64,000 nucleotides of DNA from an uncultured Mycoplasma sp. (lineage in GTDB: Bacteria; Bacillota_I; Bacilli_A; RF39; UBA660). Under the pieces are notes generated by a model. It was not told the origin of the DNA and did no database searches. It saw only the letters and a list, made by a program, of their open reading frames with translations. Positions 1 through 9,144 of the stretch are shown piece by piece. Numbering within the stretch: the stretch's first letter is position 1; every line of letters begins with the position of its first letter. Both the position numbers and the translations under genes were made by a program. The stretch is taken from NCBI GenBank assembly GCA_947642635.1, contig CANRTI010000003.1, positions 22,186 through 86,185 of the forward strand, in the 5' to 3' direction.

Positions 1-427
1 AACCTTTTTCAATGTATGGTATTACAACTTGATAAATATATTTTTGAGCAACAGAAAAACCATTTGTTAAATAAATAGCTCCTAGTAAGCTTTCAAAAAT
101 ATCGGCAATAATTGTATCGTTAATATTATTAACTTGCCCATGGCCAACACGGATATATTTGATATAACCAATATCCTTCGCATAATGTGCAAGTGCTTGT
201 TCACAAACAAAACTAGCACGTTTTTTAGTCATAATTCCTTCTTTATAGGAAGTGTTTTGATAAAAGTATTCACTTGTAATTAATTCTAAAACAGCATCAC
301 CTAAAAATTCTAAACGTTCATAATTAGGACATTCTTTATGTTCATTCGAGTAACTACTATGAGTTAGAGCTTCTATAAATAATGGATTATCAGTATTTTG
401 AATATTATATTTTTTTAAGAACTCCAT
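1..427 (-). CDS. rnc: Ribonuclease III (C-terminal part cut by the window edge)
   Basis: This is an endoribonuclease for double-stranded RNA, acting in rRNA processing and mRNA turnover. I translated it by hand because it runs off the left edge; 142 N-terminal residues are visible. The RNase III signature ERLEFLGDAVLEL lies at about residues 38-50 and holds the acidic Mg-binding residues. The second conserved segment, DIFESLLGAIYL, lies near residues 110-121. The dsRNA-binding domain would be outside the window. The start is the ATG at 427, giving MEFLKKYNI. No strong ribosome site is obvious upstream, so an earlier start is possible but not needed. The family assignment is secure. Confidence 0.93.
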   Translation of the reverse strand, partial: MEFLKKYNIQNTDNPLFIEALTHSSYSNEHKECPNYERLEFLGDAVLELITSEYFYQNTSYKEGIMTKKRASFVCEQALAHYAKDIGYIKYIRVGHGQVNNINDTIIADIFESLLGAIYLTNGFSVAQKYIYQVVIPYIEKG

Positions 428-519
428 TTTAATCACCATATTAAAATTATATCATAAATTTTATTTTTTGCCATTATTTAAAAATAAAAAAGCAATTTCT
501 TGCTTTTCTGTTTTCATGT

Positions 520-774
520 TTATATTTCTAAAATGTTACAAAATTTCAATTTTTTTTCTAAGATTATTTCATTACCTTCTAAAATATCATCTATTTTAAT
601 ATCAAAAATTGTACTTAAGCATTTTAAAGAATCAATATCAGGAAATCCCAAATTCCTTTCCCATTTTGAAATGCATTGTCTGGTAACATGCATTTCATCT
701 GCTAATTGCTGCTGTGTCCAATTTCTGTTTTCTCTTAATTTCTTGATGTAATTTCCTATTTTATCTTGTTTCAT
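520..774 (-). CDS. Short XRE-family helix-turn-helix regulator
   Basis: This is an 84-residue DNA-binding protein, essentially one lambda-repressor-like HTH domain. Residues 5-60 match the family, with TQQQLADEMHVTRQCISKWE as the recognition region. The remaining 25 residues are lysine-rich and form no recognisable effector domain. The ribosome site AAAGAGG precedes the ATG. Proteins of this type are usually local transcriptional repressors; the target is unknown. The closest candidate partner is the secreted-protein gene just upstream at 853-1734. An overlapping plus-strand reading frame is a shadow. Confidence 0.85.
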   Translation of the reverse strand: MKQDKIGNYIKKLRENRNWTQQQLADEMHVTRQCISKWERNLGFPDIDSLKCLSTIFDIKIDDILEGNEIILEKKLKFCNILEI

Positions 775-852
775 TTTTACCTCTTTATTCTCTAGTTATA
801 TCAAAAAGCAAATTAAATTTAATTATTTGATTTGCCCTTTGTAAATTATTCA

Positions 853-1734
853 TTAAAATGTTGTTTTTACTCCACCCATACCATCATAATATCCACGAAT
901 TGTCGCATTACTGTAATATAATACGCCACCTAAACCGTTAGCTGAGAAACTATATGATTTAGATTGAGCTAATGTTACATTTTTAGTTGCATGTTGGTAT
1001 GTGGCAGCAACTTCCATATTACCCCATAATTCTCCTGTAATATCTAGTTCATTATTAAGTTCATATGTTACATTGTCAAAAATATTCATCGAAATTCCGA
1101 TTCCATTACTTGATTTTATCATATTATTACCACCATCTTGATATCGTTGTTCTAACAAACGATCATTACCAGTTTGAACTCCTGTAGAATATAAAGGTGT
1201 AAAAGAAGCTCCAGGATAAACATCCCATCTAGCTGCAATAACATCATAAGATTTAGTTTTAGGAACGCCGTCCCAAGAAACTTTTACGTTAATTCTTGCC
1301 CTAGGTATATTATAAATATATGTTGCTAATGTTATACCTTTTGTAGTTGTGTTATATGATACAGTATTATCTAATTGCATGGGTATATTTGGTTTATTTA
1401 TCTTATAATTTAAATATTCTTCTTTACTTATCTCTTTAGATAATGTTCCTATTGTTTCTCCTAAAATATTATAAGTTGTTGTTTCTAAAAAATATTTTGT
1501 TTCCTCAGTCTTTGAAATAACTTCATGGTTTATTTCGAATTCAAATTGTTCATTAGACATATTCCTAATTAAAGCTTCGCTAAAATTCTTAGCAATTTTA
1601 TCATATTGTTCTTTCGTCATTTCGACACCATTGTTATTAATGTAATATGGTTTTTCTAGTGCTTGTACACTATTTGATGTTATAAAAAATACTATTGTTA
1701 AAAATAATGGTAAAATTATTTTTTTAAATTTCAT
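853..1734 (-). CDS. Secreted protein of unknown function
   Basis: This is an exported protein of 293 residues with no recognised domain. The start at 1734 is chosen because a GAAAGGA ribosome site lies about 8 nt upstream; an in-frame ATG at 1770 would add 12 residues without a better site. The N-terminus is a clear signal peptide: KFKK, then a hydrophobic run of about 18 residues, ending near SVQA. The mature part is rich in Thr, Asn, Tyr and Gly, especially the last 100 residues, as is usual for beta-rich extracellular proteins. There is no anchor, LPXTG motif or lipobox, so release to the medium or wall is expected. The sigma/anti-sigma pair upstream could control it, but no evidence shows this. 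Confidence 0.75.
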   Translation of the reverse strand: MKFKKIILPLFLTIVFFITSNSVQALEKPYYINNNGVEMTKEQYDKIAKNFSEALIRNMSNEQFEFEINHEVISKTEETKYFLETTTYNILGETIGTLSKEISKEEYLNYKINKPNIPMQLDNTVSYNTTTKGITLATYIYNIPRARINVKVSWDGVPKTKSYDVIAARWDVYPGASFTPLYSTGVQTGNDRLLEQRYQDGGNNMIKSSNGIGISMNIFDNVTYELNNELDITGELWGNMEVAATYQHATKNVTLAQSKSYSFSANGLGGVLYYSNATIRGYYDGMGGVKTTF

Positions 1735-1870
1735 AAATTTTTTTCCTTTCATTTTAAATAATATGGCCAATTATTTTAGTAGTTTCTATATTAAACTACA
1801 CTTTAAATTTAATATATTAATTTAATAAAGTAAAGCAACTTTCCGTTTCTATTTCGGCATTGATAACTAT

Positions 1871-2662
1871 TTAATATTTCAAATTTTCTAATATATCAAT
1901 TAACTCTGTTTTTGTAATATTAAGGCCTTCTATATTATAAATAACATTGTTGTAAATAAAGAAACAAAATGTATTTGGCCAGCCAGTTTCTTCAGAAAGC
2001 CAAATTACAATATTTGCTTTAATATTCAAATTTTCAATATAATATTCTTCTGTTATATCTTCTAATCCTTTTTTTGGCCCTTTTAACATTAAATATTCTT
2101 TAAAATATTCTTCATCTATATTATCAGCATAATTGGTCATAAATTCTATTTTTAAATTTAAATATTTCTTATTTCGATCTACTTTTTGCTCTTTAGCAAA
2201 ATCAACATGAAAATTATCATCATTCTCAATGGCTACTCTTTTGATATTACCTTTTTTATCTTTTTTTATAATACATTTATCAAATGTATCTTTATTATAA
2301 AAATTAGTTTTTAACAATTTTATTTTTAAACCTTCTTCAACATTTTGAATAGTTAAATCCTTATTACATATTAAATTATTATCTTTTGCAACTAAAACTT
2401 TACCTTCCATATCAATACTAACTGATGCTCCACCACTACCATCGTCTACCCAGTTAATAATAAATTCTTTTATATAGTCTTTGGCTACAACTCCTATTGT
2501 AGTAAAAGAAGCAAAAACAATAAAAATAATTGCATATTTAAGTATTAATTTTTTATTATTAAATTTTTCTTTATAAATAGTTTCATTTAAAATTTTATTA
2601 TCTAATTCTTCACTAACTAAGATGTTGTTATAAATACTTTTGATTTTATCTCTATTTTTCAT
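1871..2662 (-). CDS. Membrane protein, probable anti-sigma factor partner
   Basis: This is a 263-residue single-pass protein. Residues 1-37 are cytoplasmic and charged, residues 38-60 form one membrane helix (LKYAIIFIVFASFTTIGVVA), and about 200 residues lie outside. Its gene overlaps the end of the ECF sigma gene by 11 bp, the usual arrangement for a sigma factor and its membrane anti-sigma factor, which suggests translational coupling. I do not recognise a named anti-sigma domain (no zinc-binding HXXXCXXC), so the role is inferred from gene order and topology. The ribosome site GGAGAG lies inside the sigma gene. Confidence 0.65.
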   Translation of the reverse strand: MKNRDKIKSIYNNILVSEELDNKILNETIYKEKFNNKKLILKYAIIFIVFASFTTIGVVAKDYIKEFIINWVDDGSGGASVSIDMEGKVLVAKDNNLICNKDLTIQNVEEGLKIKLLKTNFYNKDTFDKCIIKKDKKGNIKRVAIENDDNFHVDFAKEQKVDRNKKYLNLKIEFMTNYADNIDEEYFKEYLMLKGPKKGLEDITEEYYIENLNIKANIVIWLSEETGWPNTFCFFIYNNVIYNIEGLNITKTELIDILENLKY

Positions 2663-3137
2663 CTTCCCACTCTCCTTTCAAAATATCTTTTAATTTTTTA
2701 CGAGCTCGATTTAGTTTTGTTTGAACACTATGTGAATTCATTTTTAAAATAGTAGCAATTTCCTTTACTTTATATCCTTCATAATAATAAAAATAAATGA
2801 TTATTCGTTCTTTCGTTGGTAAATTAAATAAAGCTTCTTGTAAATTATTATCAGAATTATTAATAGTGAAATTGCTATGTACAAAATGATCCTCTAAAGG
2901 CAAAATTTTTCGATACCAATAGCTTAAAAAATAATTCTTGCATTCATTAGCAGTAACAGTCATTAACCATTTTTTTAAATGATTGTCGTCACGAAAATTA
3001 TTAATATTTTTATATAGTTTAATAAAAACATTTTGAGTTATGTCTTCGGCATCACTTAATTTTCTAGTATAACTATAGGCTAGTCTTAACACTGCATCTT
3101 TGTTAATATTATAGACACGTTGAAATTCTTCTTTCAT
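2652..3137 (-). CDS. ECF-type RNA polymerase sigma factor
   Basis: This is a 161-residue alternative sigma factor. Region 2 spans roughly residues 10-75; the AYSYTRKLSDAEDITQNVFI segment matches the sigma-70 region 2 core-binding helix. Region 4 spans about 100-155, with a helix-turn-helix around YKVKEIATILKMNSHSVQTK. It lacks regions 1 and 3, as expected for ECF sigma factors. A strong GGAGG precedes the ATG. It is co-transcribed with the overlapping membrane protein at 1871-2662, its likely antagonist. Its regulon is not identifiable from this window. Confidence 0.9.
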   Translation of the reverse strand: MKEEFQRVYNINKDAVLRLAYSYTRKLSDAEDITQNVFIKLYKNINNFRDDNHLKKWLMTVTANECKNYFLSYWYRKILPLEDHFVHSNFTINNSDNNLQEALFNLPTKERIIIYFYYYEGYKVKEIATILKMNSHSVQTKLNRARKKLKDILKGEWEDEK

Positions 3138-3261
3138 ATTTCACCTCCATGTTGAAAGTACTTTCATATATATAACAATTCAGAATTGAAAAATAATTCA
3201 TTTTTTTACATTTTTTACAAATAATTGCGATTTCTCTTTAAAATATAATACTTCATTAAAA

Positions 3262-3286
3262 AAAACGCAACTAATAGAAGCGTTTT
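3262..3286 (-). terminator. Rho-independent terminator after the MBOAT/DHHW operon
   Basis: A 7-bp stem (AAAACGC with GCGTTTT) and 11-nt loop are followed on the minus strand by a run of eight T residues. It lies 14 bases past the stop of the DHHW gene and should end that operon. Confidence 0.75.
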
Positions 3287-3299
3287 AAGGAAACAATTA

Positions 3300-4352
3300 T
3301 TATTTTAATAAGTGACTATTATTGATACTAAGAGTGCTATACATAAATAAAATGTCTTGATTATTAAATTCAATATGTTTTAAAACATTATCCATATTTA
3401 TATATCGTAAATCAATTAAAGTTATTTTTTGATAATAGGAAATTAATAAAGGTGCTAAACTACTACCAAAAGAATCTCTAAAAATAACTAATTCTCGATT
3501 ATTATTTTGAGCATTATTTTGAATAGTTATGAAACTACTTGGACCATTTAAAAAAACATTATAAGCATCTATACTTTGTAATTCACTTTCATTATAAACT
3601 AAAGTTGTAGGATATTCTAAATGATAAGTTAGCGCATTATTTAAAATATCATTAGTGTAATAATTTAAACTTTCGGGTTTTTGAAATGGGACTTTAGAAT
3701 ATGATGACCCTTTAAAATTCGAAAATGTATTTTTTTGATAAGTTATATTTTGGAAATCAAAATTGTAGTAACTTGCTAATTTTGGTAAAACTTTAAAATA
3801 AGCTTCTTGTTTCAAATGGATATCTGTTTTATAAAAATCTGTTAATTTAAATAAATTAGTAACATCGACATTAGTAAAATTAATCTTTTCTTGAAGGGGC
3901 TCAAACATTTTAGAATAATCAATTTTTAGGGAGTGTTTTTCTTTAACATAATAATTTTTATCAGGAATTACTATAAGTGCTTTTTTGTTATTTATTAAAT
4001 ATTTTTCAGATATATTATTGATTTTATTAATAAAGTTATCAAGACTTTTCGTATCAAGAGGATATAATTCTTCAATTAAATAATCACTTTCTAATAATAC
4101 TTGATTATGACTACGATCACCCAAAACAAAACGTTTTAAGCTATTATTAATATTTAAGAAAAAATTTCGTAAAGGCATTTGATCACTTAGATAATCATCC
4201 ATTTTAGCTAAGAAATCCTCTTTTAAATTAGTAGTAGTTGTAAGTTTTCTTCTTTCACTAAAAGAAATTTTATTATCAGGTAGACAAATACTTAGAACTG
4301 CAATACCAAATATGATTGTAATAAAACAAATTGTTAATATTCTCTCTTTCAT
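3300..4352 (-). CDS. DHHW-family (AlgJ/AlgX-like) envelope protein
   Basis: This is a 350-residue protein with one N-terminal membrane helix (residues 6-25) and a large extracytoplasmic domain. It sits 2 bp after an MBOAT acyltransferase gene. This pairing is typical of polysaccharide O-acylation systems, in which the MBOAT protein moves an acyl group across the membrane and an SGNH-fold AlgJ/AlgX-like or DHHW protein helps transfer it. The segments VIVIPDKNYY-like (about 125), DIHLKQEAYF (about 175) and FRDSFGSSLAPLL (about 290) look like SGNH/DHHW blocks: a DxH motif and a Ser in RDSFG. The acceptor polymer is unknown. Confidence 0.75.
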   Translation of the reverse strand: MKERILTICFITIIFGIAVLSICLPDNKISFSERRKLTTTTNLKEDFLAKMDDYLSDQMPLRNFFLNINNSLKRFVLGDRSHNQVLLESDYLIEELYPLDTKSLDNFINKINNISEKYLINNKKALIVIPDKNYYVKEKHSLKIDYSKMFEPLQEKINFTNVDVTNLFKLTDFYKTDIHLKQEAYFKVLPKLASYYNFDFQNITYQKNTFSNFKGSSYSKVPFQKPESLNYYTNDILNNALTYHLEYPTTLVYNESELQSIDAYNVFLNGPSSFITIQNNAQNNNRELVIFRDSFGSSLAPLLISYYQKITLIDLRYINMDNVLKHIEFNNQDILFMYSTLSINNSHLLK

Positions 4353-4354
4353 TA

Positions 4355-5731
4355 TTAAAACCTAAAATATATAAATGGTTGAAATGTTGAAGAAATTGTA
4401 CTGGCAATTACTAGTAAAAACAATAAAATTAACCAAAGGCATTCTCCAATAGCAAATAATTTATACATTTTTCCTTTCTCAAGTATTTTTATTTTATTTT
4501 TTAAAAATGGACTAATTCCTAAAAAGGCAATTATTAATATAATATAATTATTTTTTAAATAATGTAAACATTCAAAATTAGTAAATAAATAGCCAATACC
4601 TAGAAGACCTTTAAAGAAAGTAATTAATTCCTCTATATTATTTGTATTAAATATTATAAAACTAATAATTACAATACTTAAAGTATAAATGTGGGCCAAA
4701 AACTTATTAGTTAAGCGGTTTTTTAAAATAAATTTTTCAAAAATAAGAAAGATAAAGTAATATATACCCCATATTATAAAATTCCAACTGGCACCATGCC
4801 ATAAACCAGTTAAAAACCACACAATTAAAAGGTTACGGATATGTTTTAAAAAACTACAACGATTACCTCCTAAGGGAATATATACATAATCTTTAAAGAA
4901 ACTAGATAAAGAAATATGCCACCGTCGCCAAAAATCAGTTATTGAAATGGCCCATAATGGATAATTAAAATTCTCTGAAAAATTAAAACCAAACATTTTA
5001 CCAAGACCAATTGCCATATCAGAATATCCTGAAAAATCATAATAAATTTGTAATGTATAAGAAATAGCCACGATTATATAAGTCAAACTAGACATTTGGG
5101 AATTAAGAAGATTATTAGCTAAAAAATAAAGAGAATCAGCAATCAATATTTTCTTAGCTAAACCAATAATAAATCTCTCTACTCCCTTTCCAAATAAAGT
5201 TATACTTTCTTCGCGATTTTCTATTTCCTGAGCAACATTTTGATAGCGAATAATTGGTCCCGCGATTAATTGAGGAAATAAAGTTATATATAAAGTGTAT
5301 TTGAAAATATTTGTAGCAGGCATGACATCCTTACGGTATACATCAATTAAATAACTCAGATTTTGAAAAGTAAAAAAACTAATTCCTAAAGGTAAAATTA
5401 TTTGGAATATTGGAAAATCAATCGGAAACACAATTGAAAAAGTATTTAAGAAAAAATTAGTATACTTAAAATAAATTAAAAGCGCTAGATTAATAACTAA
5501 ACCAATAATTAAATAAATTTTAGAATGTTTTTTATTAATTAATAAACCCAAAAAATAATTTATCACACATGTTGCTAATAGTAAAAAGACATACCATTTT
5601 TCACCCCAAAAATAGAAAAAAATATTAAAAATTAGTAAAACATAATTCCGCCACTTTTTGGGAGTAAGATAATAACAAAGTAAAAGTAATGGCAAAAAAA
5701 AGAAGAGAAAACTTACACTTGAAAATACCAT
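4355..5731 (-). CDS. MBOAT family membrane-bound O-acyltransferase (AlgI/DltB-like)
   Basis: This is a 458-residue polytopic membrane protein with 10 or more hydrophobic helices. The hallmark MBOAT blocks are present: FWRRWHISLSSFFKDYVYIP and the active-site His in TGLWHGASWNF (about residue 315). The length fits AlgI/DltB-like proteins. It opens an operon with the DHHW protein downstream and has a good GGAGAAAA ribosome site. The DUF4358 lipoprotein immediately upstream (5749-6201) commonly accompanies such genes in Bacillota. Likely job: O-acetylation of a cell-wall or capsular polymer; the acceptor cannot be read from sequence. Confidence 0.9.
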   Translation of the reverse strand: MVFSSVSFLFFFLPLLLLCYYLTPKKWRNYVLLIFNIFFYFWGEKWYVFLLLATCVINYFLGLLINKKHSKIYLIIGLVINLALLIYFKYTNFFLNTFSIVFPIDFPIFQIILPLGISFFTFQNLSYLIDVYRKDVMPATNIFKYTLYITLFPQLIAGPIIRYQNVAQEIENREESITLFGKGVERFIIGLAKKILIADSLYFLANNLLNSQMSSLTYIIVAISYTLQIYYDFSGYSDMAIGLGKMFGFNFSENFNYPLWAISITDFWRRWHISLSSFFKDYVYIPLGGNRCSFLKHIRNLLIVWFLTGLWHGASWNFIIWGIYYFIFLIFEKFILKNRLTNKFLAHIYTLSIVIISFIIFNTNNIEELITFFKGLLGIGYLFTNFECLHYLKNNYIILIIAFLGISPFLKNKIKILEKGKMYKLFAIGECLWLILLFLLVIASTISSTFQPFIYFRF

Positions 5732-5748
5732 AAATTTTCTCCTTCCTC

Positions 5749-6201
5749 TTATTTTAAATTTTCAAAATTAGCTTTGATTTTAGGGGCTAATTCATTTGAC
5801 ATTATTAGAACTACTAAATCTCCTTTACTTAGTACTTCTACATTTTCTGCTTCAACACAAATCCATTTTCTTGGATCAGCTTTTTCTTTAATTTCTTTAA
5901 CTGCTGCTTCTGCATCTTTAGCATCTTTTAATCTAATTAATACTACAGAATGTGGTGTTGAACCAGTCATTGATTCACTAGCGATTGCGTCTTGATATTT
6001 AATATCAGCAAAGGCAAAATTTTGGAAATTTTCTTCTGTTAAAGGAATGTTTTCAGTCATCATTGGTAATTCATCTTCTTTAATTCCTGAATATAATTTC
6101 TCCATGATATCTGGTAATTCACCAGCGATATTTTTATTACCACATCCTACTAGAAAAAGACTAAAGCTAAATATTGCTAGCATACAAAATATTTTTTTCA
6201 T
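5749..6201 (-). CDS. DUF4358-type lipoprotein
   Basis: This is a lipoprotein of about 150 residues. A signal peptide is followed by the lipobox LVGC near residue 20, and the mature part contains ADIKYQDAIASESM and HSVVLIRLKDAKDAEAAVKEI, a pattern I associate with DUF4358 proteins. The start at 6201 (ATG) is preferred over the GTG at 6210. It lies 17 bp upstream of the MBOAT gene in the same direction, so the three genes probably form one envelope-acylation operon. The family has no assigned biochemical role. Confidence 0.75.
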   Translation of the reverse strand: MKKIFCMLAIFSFSLFLVGCGNKNIAGELPDIMEKLYSGIKEDELPMMTENIPLTEENFQNFAFADIKYQDAIASESMTGSTPHSVVLIRLKDAKDAEAAVKEIKEKADPRKWICVEAENVEVLSKGDLVVLIMSNELAPKIKANFENLK

Positions 6202-6250
6202 TTTATCCACTCTTCTTTCTATTTAAGAATATCATATTTTTAAAAATAAG

Positions 6251-6286
6251 AAAAGAGGATATTAAAAATATTTAGTCATTTTCTAA
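6251..6286. repeat. Left copy of a 36-bp direct repeat bracketing the ABC cassette
   Basis: The 36 bases here recur at 9774-9809 in the same orientation with one mismatch. Including flanks, this copy forms a hairpin (AAGAGG with CCTCTT) and may also terminate the cassette transcript. It overlaps the stop codon of the last cassette gene (6283-6285). The right copy is the comEC terminator. Confidence 0.85.
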
Positions 6287-6792
6287 CCTCTTCTTTTTAT
6301 TCTGTAAAATAAGTAAATTATCCCAACTATAATTGTAAGTAGTAAATAAATAATAATATTTAAGAAAAAAGTTTCAAAATGAAATTTTATGTATGGAAAG
6401 CAAAAATTTATAATTACAAATAATATAATTCTTATGATTATAATAAAAAATGTTAAAATAATAAATTTATTTATCATAATTTTTGTTTTTTTCTCTCTTA
6501 ATCTAATAAATTCAGGCGAATTATCTAAATCATAGGAATAAACTTTATAAGAAATAAAAATAGTTACAAATAATTGAAAGCCAATCCAAATATATTCTAA
6601 AAATCCACAATATTTATTAAATATTCCTAATGTATATTGGAATTGAAATATACTAATGAGATTTTCATCAATATAATAAGGTGTTATTTTTGCAATATAA
6701 ATCATACTAATAAAAAAAATTAACATAATCAATAATAATTTATAGAAATTTCTTTTTAATAAATTTTTTAAGATTAATACCTGATATTTCAT
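6283..6792 (-). CDS. Small ABC-2-type membrane subunit (putative)
   Basis: This is a 169-residue, very hydrophobic protein with about four membrane helices and almost no soluble domain, ending in a basic YRIKRRG tail. It overlaps the preceding permease gene by 4 bp and is the last gene of the five-gene ABC cassette. Position and composition suggest an extra permease or immunity-type subunit. No family motif was recognised. Its last codon lies in the repeated terminator-like sequence. Confidence 0.5.
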   Translation of the reverse strand: MKYQVLILKNLLKRNFYKLLLIMLIFFISMIYIAKITPYYIDENLISIFQFQYTLGIFNKYCGFLEYIWIGFQLFVTIFISYKVYSYDLDNSPEFIRLREKKTKIMINKFIILTFFIIIIRIILFVIINFCFPYIKFHFETFFLNIIIYLLLTIIVGIIYLFYRIKRRG

Positions 6793-7517
6793 TTCAATTT
6801 ATCCTCTTGATTTTTTTCAACTTTATAATAGTACAAAATGTAAATTACTGATAATAAAAAAGCAAATTGCATTATAGTAGCAGTAATTTCCAAAGAAAAA
6901 TTAGAAAATGGGACAATTTCAAAATATCTACTTGTTATAATAGGCGCCTCAAAAATATCAGTAATAATTCCTGAAAATAACACTGGAAAATATAACGAGG
7001 ATATAATGAAAACGATAAACATTCCAGAAATAGTTGGATGAAAATTTAAACGGATAAGATAAAAAATTATTGATAAAAATATAGATATTATAAAAACTCG
7101 CAAATAATATAAAAATACAAATAACCAAATTGGGATATTATAATAAATATAATTATAAATTTCAAAATTTCCTTTTGTAACTATTAAAGATCCTATAATT
7201 ACAGAAAATATAGTAATCACAAATAATAAAACATTAATTTTTATGATATTTTTAATTATGTCTTTTATGTAACTGCTTAAATTATATTGTCTTAATAATA
7301 TATTAGAAGAATGATTTTTTTTGTATAATTCATCTATGAAAATAATAATTCCTATTAAATAGAATAATATAAATGATGAATTTGAAACTGTGCTAATCAT
7401 TTTCCATAAAACATCTGTTTTAATTGATGCTGAATATATCCCAATTAAAGCACCGAGTAAACATGAAATTATAGAAATTATTATTTTTTTATTATTTAAA
7501 TATTTAGTAAATTTCAT
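6789..7517 (-). CDS. ABC-2-type permease subunit (putative)
   Basis: This is a 242-residue protein with six predicted membrane helices (starting near residues 12, 45, 95, 140, 165 and 212), the layout of ABC-2/lantibiotic-immunity permeases. It directly follows the ATPase gene (17-bp gap) and is translationally coupled to the next small membrane gene. The substrate is unknown; the secreted protein at the head of the cassette is a candidate cargo or target. Confidence 0.65.
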   Translation of the reverse strand: MKFTKYLNNKKIIISIISCLLGALIGIYSASIKTDVLWKMISTVSNSSFILFYLIGIIIFIDELYKKNHSSNILLRQYNLSSYIKDIIKNIIKINVLLFVITIFSVIIGSLIVTKGNFEIYNYIYYNIPIWLFVFLYYLRVFIISIFLSIIFYLIRLNFHPTISGMFIVFIISSLYFPVLFSGIITDIFEAPIITSRYFEIVPFSNFSLEITATIMQFAFLLSVIYILYYYKVEKNQEDKLK

Positions 7518-7534
7518 TCAACAATATTCCCTTC

Positions 7535-8179
7535 TCAATTAGATAGCTCTTTTATTTCAATGTTTCCATTGTCAAAATAATAAAGTATATCTGATAGTTT
7601 CTCTAAATCTTCCTTAATATGTGTTGAAATAATTATTATTTTTCCTTTTTTCTTTTCTTCTAATAAGTAATTAGTAATTTTTTTAACACTTGTATTTTCT
7701 ATGCCATTAAATGGTTCATCCAATATTAACACATGTGGATTTTCCATTATGGCTTGGGCAATACCTAATTTTTGTTTCATTCCTAAAGAGTAATTTGAAT
7801 ACTTTTTATCTTTTTCTTCAATTATATTAACAATTTCCATGGCTTTATAAATATCTTCATCACTTATTTTGTTTTGAATTTTAGCTAACAACTTTAAATT
7901 TTCAAAACCGCTTAAATCTGGAAAAAAACAAGGTTTCTCAATTAAAGCTCTCAAAGACGGCACAAACATATTTGAATGATTATAATTCTTATTATCAAAT
8001 AGAATTTCCCCTTCATTTGGAGCATATATTCCACAAATAATTTTTAAAAGCACACTTTTTCCTGAACCATTTCTACCACTGAAACCATAAATTTTTCCAT
8101 CCTCAAAAGTCATATTAATATTTTTCAAAATATAATTATTTTTAAATTTTTTTCCTACATTCTTAACCTCTATTTTCAT
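7535..8179 (-). CDS. ABC transporter ATP-binding protein
   Basis: This is a 214-residue nucleotide-binding subunit. Walker A is GRNGSGKS (about residues 35-42), the signature is YSLGMKQK (about 130), Walker B is VLILDEPFNG (about 148), and the switch His is in STHIKEDL (about 183). The size and the short signature region match the small ATPases of ABC-2 exporters and bacteriocin-immunity systems. A GGAGG site precedes the ATG. It lies 8 bp from a 302-residue membrane protein upstream and is followed by two further membrane subunits. Confidence 0.93.
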   Translation of the reverse strand: MKIEVKNVGKKFKNNYILKNINMTFEDGKIYGFSGRNGSGKSVLLKIICGIYAPNEGEILFDNKNYNHSNMFVPSLRALIEKPCFFPDLSGFENLKLLAKIQNKISDEDIYKAMEIVNIIEEKDKKYSNYSLGMKQKLGIAQAIMENPHVLILDEPFNGIENTSVKKITNYLLEEKKKGKIIIISTHIKEDLEKLSDILYYFDNGNIEIKELSN

Positions 8180-8187
8180 AATTCCTC

Positions 8188-9096
8188 CTAATTATTTTTT
8201 TCACAGTCAATTACTAATTTTTCAAAATTTTTATAACTAAAATAAACTATTATACTTGTAATAATTAACAAAAATGTTGAAAATGTTAGTAACAATGGGA
8301 TGCCATACGTATCATTAAATGTAAATAAATTTATGGTTAATAATAACGAACTATAATCCACTTTAAAAAGCATGTTTAAAATTATTCCATTAACTATAAC
8401 TTCAAAAAACAAATCCATTCCTAAATATATTAAAATAGATATAATTATCGCTCCAATATAATTGTGTATTTTTCTTGCTGCAATGAGACCAATATTAATA
8501 TATACAATAGAATATATAAAAATATTTAAAATATACAATATGATAAATAAAAATGGTTTATAGACTATCGAAGAGCTCCAAATTGATGTACTATTTTCTA
8601 AACCGAATTTAGGAATAAAAGTTGTGTTAAATGCGCAAAATAATATTAGTACCAATGCAACTAAAGGCAATAACCAAATATATTTATAAGATGTTTTAAA
8701 AAAGTCTATAAAAATATCTCTCTTACTTTCTCTTGGTACACAATTTATAATATACTTATTTTTTAATTTTTTGCAAACTCCAACTAATGTTGGAATAATC
8801 AATATTATAAAAGCTAAAGGATTTAACAATCTAACTCTTGTAACAATCATATTAGTCATTTTAGTATAAAAATCAATCTGGACATTGGCACTATTTTTAA
8901 CAATTTGGCAATATTCTATTATACTTTTATCTTCTGTATCTTTCCATTCATTTTCACATTTTTCTTTAACCTTTTTTGTTTCTGCAATCCCTATATTTTC
9001 ATTTTTGACATATTGATTACAATTATAAAATAAGTATCCAAATATTATAATTGTAAAAATTATTATTAGCCAATTATTTTTTATAAAATTTTTCAT
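8188..9096 (-). CDS. ABC-2-like membrane protein with large extracytoplasmic loop
   Basis: This is a 302-residue protein. Helix 1 is at residues 8-26, followed by a charged loop of about 60 residues with two Cys (CENEW and EYCQIV), then about five more helices. The layout resembles an ABC-2 permease whose first outside loop senses or binds a substrate. It is the second cassette gene, 48 bp after the small secreted protein, with a strong AAGGAG site. No named family was recognised. Confidence 0.6.
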   Translation of the reverse strand: MKNFIKNNWLIIIFTIIIFGYLFYNCNQYVKNENIGIAETKKVKEKCENEWKDTEDKSIIEYCQIVKNSANVQIDFYTKMTNMIVTRVRLLNPLAFIILIIPTLVGVCKKLKNKYIINCVPRESKRDIFIDFFKTSYKYIWLLPLVALVLILFCAFNTTFIPKFGLENSTSIWSSSIVYKPFLFIILYILNIFIYSIVYINIGLIAARKIHNYIGAIIISILIYLGMDLFFEVIVNGIILNMLFKVDYSSLLLTINLFTFNDTYGIPLLLTFSTFLLIITSIIVYFSYKNFEKLVIDCEKNN

Positions 9097-9144
9097 ATAT
9101 TTGCTCCTTTTTAAAATTTAGCGAGAAAATTTGGAAGTTTTTAA

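Noticed and set aside
500..751. Plus-strand frame opposite the XRE regulator
   Set aside because: It is antisense to a well-supported HTH gene with a ribosome site, and its hydrophobic composition is the complement of Lys/Glu codons.
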